26,225 nt of DNA from Lactifluus volemus (taxonomy: Eukaryota; Basidiomycota; Agaricomycetes; Russulales; Russulaceae), in the NCBI GenBank assembly GCA_022376515.1, contig WTXI01000433.1, positions 1 to 26,225 of the forward strand, given 5' to 3'. The stretch's first letter is position 1; every line of letters starts with the position of its first letter. The position numbers were made by a program, and so were the translations under genes. Positions 19,770 to 26,225 of the stretch are shown one piece after another. The notes below the pieces were generated by a model, which saw only the letters and a program-made list of their open reading frames with translations, ran no database searches and was not told the origin of the DNA.

Positions 19770-20072
19770 GACCTCAGCGTCAGTCAGTGATTGACCTTTC
19801 TTCATATCAATGAGCAACCTCGAGAGTGAGTAACATCTCTGAAATGATACCTTATTGTTCTTAGAGACACCTTTTCAACTCAAGGTACTCCTTCTCTCTA
19901 CCATAATCTCTTTCCAAACACCAAAACTGATCATCTCCGCAGTTCACGGCAAAGTCACTCCATCGCCAAGCAAAGAAGGCGCAAAAGGATGAGAATGTGG
20001 AGGAGAAGATACGACTGAAAAAGTTATGTATGGTAATTTGAAGGGCCTACTCACAACTGAATTCTTAATTTA
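19770..20072 (+). repeat. First copy of a duplicated segment shared with the right end of the window
   Basis: The sequence from GACCTCAGCGTCAGTCAG onward is nearly identical to that from 25937/25938 to the window end. Differences include an 8-bp deletion in the first intron here (TAGTTTCC is missing) and a 10-bp deletion near 26175 in the other copy. The left limit here coincides with the LINE tail. Confidence 0.85.
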
Positions 20073-20637
20073 TTTGGACGCAGGCGTTGCAGCAGGGCAA
20101 CAATGATGGCGCGCGGATATACAGTACGCCTCGAACGCAATCCGAAAGAAGATCGGTCGCTCAACCTGCTCCGCCTTGCGAGTCAGTAGCTTGCAGGGTC
20201 GAGATGACTGTGACGATGCGACACGTCACGGGTAACATGATGAGCGTAGTGAAAGGCATGGACAAAGCGATGGAAACCATGAACCTCGAGCGTGTGCGTC
20301 CCTTTCCCTTCCCCTCCCCCCTTCCTCCCTCTTATCTATATATCTCCTTCCCATTAGATCTCCCTCGTGATGGATGAATTCGAGGCTCAATTTTCAGACT
20401 TGGACGTACAGACGTCGTACATGGAAGATGCGATGTGTTCCACTACGGCGGTATCGACGCCTCAGGACCAAGTGGACTCGCTCATGCGTGAAATGGCGGA
20501 AAGCCAATATTGAATTGCAGTAAGACCACGCGGACAAGGAGGTGCGGAGCCTCGCGCCTCCCGAACGTAGCGCCGTGATCGGAGTGGAGGACAGCACCAT
20601 CGCCGATCGGTTGCGCGCGCTGTGGCCTGCCACGTAG
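19810..20637 (+). pseudogene. did2: did2/CHMP1 (Vps46) ESCRT-III pseudogene
   Basis: Exons: 19810-19825, 19865-19884, 19943-20023, 20084-20293 and 20358 to about 20520, then a tail to the stop at 20635-20637. Joined, the product begins MSNLEKTPFQLK|FTAKSLHRQAKKAQKDEN and continues with [55 protein letters not shown] and a C-terminal DSTIADRLRALWPAT, a typical MIT-interacting helix. This matches Did2/CHMP1, which recruits Vps4 to ESCRT-III on endosomes. Defects: the third intron donor reads TTATGT instead of GTATGT; insertions and a deletion scramble the NAIRKK-to-VETAVTM region (20128-20210); one extra A near 20500 shifts the frame before the conserved ANIELQ. It is therefore a decayed copy; the working gene must be elsewhere. 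Confidence 0.85.
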
Positions 20638-20899
20638 GGCGCCATCTCGGTGCGGTGGTTCCCCAGTGCTGACGCTTTATGCGCAAGGTGGTTCTACTAC
20701 CTCTTTCTCCCCGTCCCCCCCATTCCTACCTCGGCCGCGTCACCATTCGCATATAACACGGGCTTTCGTCGTCGTCTTTTCCGCTGCTGCCTCGCTTTCG
20801 GCAGAGGCTGTCAGCGGGAGGAGGGCTCGCAAATAGAAAGGAAGAGCAGCCCCGATGTTAACTTCTGCAGGCCTCACGACCGGCGCTGTGCTTTGACTC

Positions 20900-21440
20900 T
20901 GGTTCGAGGATGATCACGCGCTCTGCAATACTTTTCGCGAGGCGCCCGAGTGCATATTTCAGCCACACCTGGTCGACATCGAGCAACCGGGCGTTGCGGA
21001 GATGCTCTCCAAGACGATCCAGAGCGCGGCGGTCGACGTCCCTGCGGAGCTGTACAAGCACATCGCGCTCTACTGCGGATCGAGCATGTACCCCACCTCG
21101 AAAAAGAAATGAAGCAACTGTACTTTACGCGCGTGCTCAATCGCGACCCTTCGCGTCTGAATGTACGTCCGGCCCTTGTTTCTCGTCACCGTCACCTCTC
21201 TGTTCTCCCCCCCCCCCCCCCCCCTTCATTTCCATAAGGCGCTGACGTGATTTTTTTCTTTTCAGATATTCATGATTCGTATCGAGGACCCGCAACACAG
21301 GAAGCACATGGTCTTCCTTGGGGGGTGCCATTTTGGCGGACATCATGAAGGCACGAGAAGAGTTCTTGGTATCAAAGAGGAGTGGTACGAGGAGGGCATG
21401 CGCTCGTTCGATATATTAGGTCGTGGGGAAAGTTGAGCAG
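20900..21440 (+). pseudogene. arp2: arp2 pseudogene (3' part of actin-related protein 2)
   Basis: From about 20935 the plus strand reads [32 protein letters not shown], then [14 protein letters not shown], and in another frame [22 protein letters not shown] to about 21161. An intron (about 21162-21266, ending TTTTCAG) separates MIRIEDPQHRKHMVFLGG and a degraded ADIMKAREEF...SKEEWYEEGMRS segment ending near 21440. This is the C-terminal third of Arp2, a subunit of the Arp2/3 complex that nucleates branched actin. Damage: a short deletion and shift after SSMYP, a one-base change after FLGG, and another before EEWYEE. The N-terminal two thirds are absent; the did2 remnant lies directly upstream on the same strand. 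Degraded upstream sequence (20650-20900) may hold unrecognisable arp2 exon or intron material. Confidence 0.8.
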
Positions 21441-21557
21441 CTACGTAGACTGTAGATGGGATGGATGTGTACCTGTATCATTACTTAGAGACGCCTTATC
21501 GTGCTTTTCAGAGTTACGTGACGAGATGGGTCCCCAGCTGCCGAAAGAACCAGCTCG

Positions 21558-21573
21558 AAACATTGTCGTTGTC
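21558..21573. repeat. Target-site duplication, left copy, of the truncated LINE
   Basis: AAACATTGTCGTTGTC directly before the first LINE-homologous base (about 21574). The same 14-16 bases follow the poly(A) at 22241-22256; two of the A's may belong to the tail. Confidence 0.9.
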
Positions 21574-22243
21574 GGCACCAGGACATCCTCCATGGCATCG
21601 TTACCGAAAGCCCGGCCACCACGCCTGGATTGCTTGCCCTCCCACCCCGTCCTCTGACCCTCCTCCTTTTGTCCAAGGCCTTCTCTCACATGGCAATCGC
21701 ACTCTCTTCTCTAACGGCCTCCAACTTCTCTCCCGTCACGGTTTTATTGCGGACTACAGCGATCGCTTCCGCCCCGACGCAGGGGACAACACCTGCTGCC
21801 CGTGCAACTACGTCGACCTCTCTTCACCACCTCCGAGCCCCGGTGTGACCCACCGCACCACTCTCTCACACATCCTTTTCTCTTGCCCTTTGTATCGAGA
21901 ACAAAGGGCCTCCACCCTCTCCCACTACTCCTCTGCCTCCATCTTCTCCTCCGAACGGGAGGCCGCAACTTAGCCCAGTTCGCCTTCCTCACTCAAGCCA
22001 CCCTCCGTCCCCTGCCCCCCAGACCAGACCCCCTTGAATGACGCCGTTGGACAGCGGCTGATGTAAGTCACTTCTGTCTTCTCTGCTTCCTCGCCTCTCT
22101 ATGCACTCCTTACCATACCACCTTCGATTACTCCTCCCTTTATTATGTCTCTTACTCTACCTTCTCTGTGTCAGTACTTGTCTTGTAGGCTATGTCTTGT
22201 TGCTCGTTGCAGGGACAATAAACCCCAATTTAAAAAAAAAAAA
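21574..22243 (+). mobile_element. 5'-truncated LINE copy, about 670 bp, with poly(A) tail
   Basis: Matches the last part of the long LINE (from about 19098, CACCAGGATATCCTCC) to its poly(A). It encodes the C-terminal part of ORF2 in one open stretch (to about 21973): CPPTPSSDPPPFVQGLL, HGFIADYSDRFRPDAGDNTCCPCNYVDLSSPP and HILFSCPLY, showing the Cys/His finger undamaged where the long copy has frameshifts. A one-base loss near 21957 ends the frame before the NLAQF tail. It ends with AATAAACCCC and 12 A (22232-22243). Clean target-site duplications flank it, so it is a recent retrotransposition product, independent of the long copy. Confidence 0.9.
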
Positions 22244-22256
22244 CATTGTCGTTGTC
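22241..22256. repeat. Target-site duplication, right copy, of the truncated LINE
   Basis: AAACATTGTCGTTGTC after the A run, repeating 21558-21573. Removing the insert joins CCAGCTCGAAACATTGTCGTTGTC directly to ACGGTACTATCG. Confidence 0.9.
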
Positions 22257-23141
22257 ACGGTACTATCGATCACAATCACGGCAAACGCCACAACGTACGC
22301 ACTTGTGTGTGTTGAAGGATTACGAGGACGCGGGAAGAAGGCTGGCGGCCGAGGACGGCGCCCAGCGTTAAGGGATGCCAAGGACGGGATAGCCAGCGTC
22401 CACGGCACCTTGAGGACCCGCCGGCGTGGACAACGATCGCTCCCCGTTGGGGGCGATCGCCCACAGCCGTTATCTAAGATACCAATTCTTTTTCACCCGA
22501 ACCTTCTTTTATTTAGTTAGAACACCCGTTTCGCGCAGAGAACTTAGTCCCGCGCCCACACTCACATCGAGCGGCCATTCTCGAGGCCAAGATCGAGACT
22601 ACTTCTAGTCCACTAGTCCCCTCTAAATTAGCACCTTTAGTCCAATCTAGAATACATAAATAATAACCAGACGAGACTCGAAGGTGTCCGTCCAGTTGTC
22701 GCCCCGCTTCCCCTCCGTGTACGCGTGTGCGTACCCACTCCCGCTCGTTTGCCTTCATTTTCGCGCACAAGCGTGGATTCTGCGCAAAATCTGAGCGATT
22801 GATTGAGTAAAAAGTCTACATACGCACTATTACAGACAGAGAAAGCACAAAACGACAAAGAAGAATTGTACAAGAGAAACTGATACGGGAGGGAAATTGG
22901 GAGACCATGCCGCGTGAGAGAAACATAGAGATGAGCTAGTGAGAAGTATTTGTGAATCAAGACAGCCGCGTATGGATACGAAACGCAACACAATAATTAA
23001 ACACGCCTAGAGCTGAGCTCGCTTTCATCACCTGCAGTCACACTTCAGTCTTGACACGGCTCAGAGACAAAACAGCTTACCGATTTCGAAATACATTCCT
23101 GACAACGTATGACTGCGTTCAACTAATTGACCATTTCGATC
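22257..23141. other. Unassigned region between the truncated LINE and the DUF6535 remnant
   Basis: The first about 170 bp continue the pre-insertion sequence that lay downstream of the arp2 remnant; a plus-strand open stretch joins across the removed insert (LRDEMGPQLPKEPARNIVVV, then VLSITITANATTYALV) but I recognise no protein in it. The rest (22480-23140) shows no convincing gene, intron or repeat and may be 3' flank of the minus-strand DUF6535 gene. Confidence 0.4.
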
Positions 23142-25806
23142 TTACTGTGGACGATCAGCGTCGCGAGCAGGTGTTGTGTCGACGAGATGTTCAGGCTGTG
23201 CAAGGTCTGTAGCCAGGGAGTTGTCAATCGTTGCATCATTCTCCGACAAATTTGCCAGTGATTGCGAATCGGAGGTCACTTGTGGGGATGTGAAACAGAT
23301 TTCCGGAATTGAGCCTAGCGTCAACAGTCTTGAACTAGGAGCAATTAGCTCGATTTGCGATGTCGGAGATCTGGCCGAGGACATCAGGGGATCCGAAGGA
23401 AGCATGTCACTGAAGACTGGTACAGGTGAAGACGATGGTGGAATGCCAGGTACCACCGAAGGAGGATCACCTATCTTGTACAGCCGATCGACGGCACCAC
23501 TAGATGAGAACGACGGAGAGATCGCTGTCGAGGCTGCCATGGCAGGTCGAGTATCAGATTCCGAGTTGTCCATGGGCGAGATAGCTGGTGCGGCAGCGTG
23601 AGTTTCTGTCGCAATGCTGAGGGCTGGGTCAGGCAAAGTAGTGACAAATCGTTGTTTCCAATATCGACTGGTGGAGACTGGATGATTGGGGTAGCATGAG
23701 GTCCACCATGGAGAGACACCTGTTCTGTGAGGTGTATGCGGCTATGAGCTGGGTTGAATGCGGGTAAGGATGGTACGTCAGCGCTGCAAGGGCGATGCTG
23801 TCAGATTTGGACTGGGAGGGTGAATGAGTGAATGAGTGGTGTCGTCTATTGCGCCATCGGAATGATGACCCGGACGTTACACAATGGGTACGAGGGTGAC
23901 CAGCGCAGGATGGGGTCAGAATCATCGGTGGAAGCATCGAAAGCGGTCGGGACAGCATCGGTGCCTTGATGTAAAGCGATGAAAAGATGCCGATTGGGTC
24001 TCAGAATATCATTAGTGAGTAAAGATTCTTTATTACGCAATTTGTTCCACAAAGCACAGAAGTCGTGCTGCAGTCCAGGAAGAGTATTTCGAATGTCGAA
24101 TTTGGAAATGATCGATTGAATCTTCTCCAGCAGGTCAGGAATCCAATGAAACTGGTAATAGAAGCGAAAGAACTGGCGAGTGATGTGGATCCAGTTGGCG
24201 AGCAATACGCTGTCACCATGTGCGAGGTAGTCTTCGAGAACATCTTCTGATATCTGTAACTGGTCCATCACGAGCACCTTCCAACGACCATCGCGTTCTC
24301 GTACACTTGCAATGATCCCAGCAACTAATGCTTGTGCAGATACGGGGATTTAAGATCGCTACTATGGCATTGTCTTCTCAGTACGTGTCCGATTTGAACG
24401 GACTGCAACACTCCGTCATGGCAGGCGGACCAAAAACCTGTGAGAGGAACTGGAAAGACGGAAATGAACGGCCGAGTGTATTGAGAGCCTGCATGCAGAG
24501 TATGAACCGCTTTTCTTTGATCCTCTCAGAGAGCAAACGAGACGAGAGAGTACGGATCAAGAATCCTTCGCAAGCCGCAGTCAAACATCCAGATTGGCAA
24601 GCATTCGTCTGGGTTCGTGGACCACTTGTGAGGTACAGAACGCAGGGATTGCCTCGAAGAACTGCTCCAGCTCGTGGTCTTCGTCCAGAGCCTCAAATGT
24701 CCATTTCAAAACATGACCGTCGATTTCCGCTGACATTTTCGAAGCCTTCTTGGGCTGTCTTCACTATACCCCACGAGGTCCGTTGCGATAAGCTTCCCGC
24801 ATCGCATCAAAGCGTTCGTAGGTTGTGCTGGTAAAATAATCAAAGGAAAGTGTGACGAAGGTGAGAATGCGGAAGACTTCGTATCGCACGCCATTAAGAA
24901 GGAACCAGGTTGAGAAAGTGAGAGGCGCATAGTAAGGGCTGTCATGACGGAAGATTGGCAGCAACGCGATGCATCCATATATCCCTCCAGAAAGCCCGAT
25001 CCACCAAGCAACGATACTGAACGTGGTGTGATTGATGTTGAACAAGAAAACAAGAAGGCCGGAAAAGAATAGGAACAGGGAAATGTGCAGCAAGGTCGGC
25101 AACGTCTCAACTGCCAAAGGAAGATGAAACTTTTCCACACCATCTGCGAAGAACGAACGGATTCGTGCTCGCTTGTGTGGACTCAATCGTGGTGGTTGAG
25201 TAGCTGTGAGGTATCGACGCGCCCACTGCTGTAACAGTGTTGCCAGAAGTGCATGTAAGACTGATGACCAAGCTCAGGAACCATAATGAATTGACCCAGA
25301 TTGCGTATCTCGGTGGAGAGAACGGGGGTGGTGTAGCTGGGTGGCAAGGGTCGATGCGAGATATGTTCGGGTGGCGAGAAGTTGATAGATGTTGGCAAGA
25401 TAGAATGCAGCGGTATCCTGTGGATTTGGCCTCAAGTCTTGGATTGACACGCGAGCAATGCGCAACTGCAGCAGAGAATAAACCGGTCTACGGTGTTCAG
25501 TTTGTCACTACTCTCGAGTGCGTGGAGGTAAGATGAAGAACTGACGAAAATGAGGATGCCGTCTGCATCCTTTTGCCAGCGATCGGCCATTTTATTATCT
25601 TCCTCTTGGACATTTTCACGTACATGTTGAAAATGGGTTCAGCGCCATCACTAAGGGTGGGCTGGCCCTGCGGTTGACGTTGTTCTGACGAGGGATATTG
25701 GAGTTTCCGGCTGTAACGAGTGATAGAGCTCTGTGAAGCTAAGGATATAAAGTAGGGTAGAGGATGACGTACTTGTGTCTATTCTCTCATCGCCCGTATC
25801 CTCCAC
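23142..25806 (-). pseudogene. DUF6535 membrane-protein pseudogene
   Basis: Minus strand, in order: GDERIDTTSQSS; DGAEPIFNMYVKMSK; MADRWQKDADGILIF|TGLFSAAVA across an intron at 25545-25488; VSIQDLRPNPQDTAAFYLANIYQLLA; WVNSLWFLSLVISLTCT and LLATLLQQWARRYL; SPHKRARIRSFFADGVEKFHLPLAVETLP, then two hydrophobic helices (ISLFLFFSGLLVFLF, WWIGLSGGIYGCIALLPIF); later EIDGHVLKWTFEALDEDHELEQFF, VMDQLQISEDVLEDYLAHGDSVLLANWIHITRQFF and FDIRNTLPGLQHDFCALWN; finally a Ser/Pro-rich tail ending at 23142. These are hallmarks of DUF6535 proteins, multi-pass membrane proteins of mushrooms with unknown function. Frameshifts occur after KMSK, after SAAVA and before LLATLLQQW; stops occur at 24764 and around 24590 and 24378. 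An ATG-to-GTG change at 25806 may have removed the start. A small intron (25772-25739) is tentative. Confidence 0.8.
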
Positions 25807-25840
25807 TTGAACGATTGGGTGGCAGGTTGGACATCAAAGG

Positions 25841-25848
25841 TTTATATA
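25841..25848 (-). promoter_or_regulatory. TATA box of the DUF6535 pseudogene
   Basis: TATATAAACC on the minus strand about 42 nt upstream of the GTG at 25806-25804 that aligns with the likely original start. The ATG at 25834 is only 7 nt past the box and is out of frame with the rest, so it is unlikely to be the start. Confidence 0.45.
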
Positions 25849-25937
25849 GATTGAGAGATGGTGCGATACAAGGCAGACAATACCCTTGAGCCTGAGCGTC
25901 AATCCACGTAAACAAAGCGATCCATTCCGGCTCCGGA

Positions 25938-26225
25938 CCTCAGCGTCAGTCAGTGATTGACCTTTCTTCATATCAATGAGCAACCTCGAGAGTGAGTAAC
26001 TAGTTTCCATCTCTGAAATGATACCTTATTGTTCCTAGAGACACCTTTTCAACTCAAGGTACTCCTTCTCTCTACCATAATCTCTTTTCAAATACCAAAA
26101 CTGAATATCTCCGCAGTTCACAGCAAAGTCACTCAATCGCCAAGCAAAGAAGGCGCAAAAGGATGAGAATGTGGACGACTGAAAAAGTTATGTATGTATT
26201 TTGAAGGGCCCACTCACAACTGAAT
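25938..26225 (+). pseudogene. did2: Second did2/CHMP1 copy, 5' part, cut by the window edge
   Basis: Exons: 25976-25991 (MSNLE), 26039-26058 (TPFQLK) and 26117 onward (FTAKSLNRQAKKAQKDENVD...). Introns are nearly identical to those of the first copy. A 10-bp deletion near 26175 removes the EEKIR segment and shifts the frame. The third intron donor has the same TTATGT defect as the first copy, so both descend from an already damaged gene. It points right, and its upstream region carries the oppositely oriented DUF6535 remnant. What follows lies outside the window. This copy shows the sequence to the left of GACCTCAGCG without the LINE (CGATCCATTCCGGCTCCG). Confidence 0.8.

Noticed and set aside
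22637..22993. 118-codon minus-strand frame
   Set aside because: No recognisable domain, no clear promoter or introns, and within sequence that looks like 3' flank.
25832..25834. ATG at 25834 as start of the DUF6535 gene
   Set aside because: It lies only 7 nt after the TATA box and its frame ends within 16 codons.

Overview
The window looks like a transposon-rich, gene-poor stretch of an agaricomycete (mushroom-forming basidiomycete) genome. The clues are short introns (about 50-60 nt, GT...AG), a broken DUF6535-type membrane protein gene (a mushroom-specific family), a second expanded agaricomycete family of unknown function, and a LINE of the fungal Tad1/jockey type. I found no bacterial features, CRISPR array, tRNA or rRNA.

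Left part (1-6240): remnants of one Ty3/gypsy LTR retrotransposon family, all on the minus strand and nested. A pol (reverse transcriptase) fragment (3566-4164, continued at 5807-5891) is cut by an element with its own LTR (2368-3565) and gag start (1832-2316). That gag is cut in turn by a third element with LTR 615-1831 and an open gag frame running off the left edge (564-1). The primer-binding region does not begin with TGG; instead it is complementary to a stretch of the same LTR just downstream of the TATA box, which suggests Tf1/sushi-like self-priming. The pol fragment is also split by a 1.64-kb element with a perfect 15-bp terminal inverted repeat and many TTAAGCA-type subterminal motifs (4165-5806). 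Part of a related element follows (5907-about 6240).

Middle part: an AT-rich satellite of about 74-bp units (about 6720-8960), then a multi-exon minus-strand gene (12218-9120). Its protein has a Trp-rich N-terminal part, an acidic middle, a 5-unit coding minisatellite and a Trp-rich C-terminal part. It appears to carry one or two frameshifts.

Right-middle part (about 12390-19769): one nearly full-length LINE on the plus strand. ORF1 (12554-15736) has a coiled coil, a SAP-like segment and zinc knuckles. ORF2 overlaps it by ATGA and encodes an APE-type endonuclease, a reverse transcriptase and a C-terminal zinc-finger region, but is broken by several frameshifts. A poly(A) tail ends the element.

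Right part (19770-26225): decayed copies of host genes. The LINE poly(A) tail abuts a did2/CHMP1 (ESCRT-III) pseudogene (19810-20637), followed by the 3' part of an arp2 pseudogene (about 20900-21440). Downstream sequence is interrupted by a 5'-truncated LINE copy (21574-22243) with a clear 14-16 bp target-site duplication. A DUF6535 pseudogene lies on the minus strand (25806-23142). The window closes with a second did2 copy (25938-26225) whose left limit matches the point where the LINE tail meets the first copy. The two copies share a damaged splice donor, so pseudogenisation probably came before the duplication. Little in the window looks like a working host gene; the most complete reading frames are LINE ORF1 and the gag start at the left edge.
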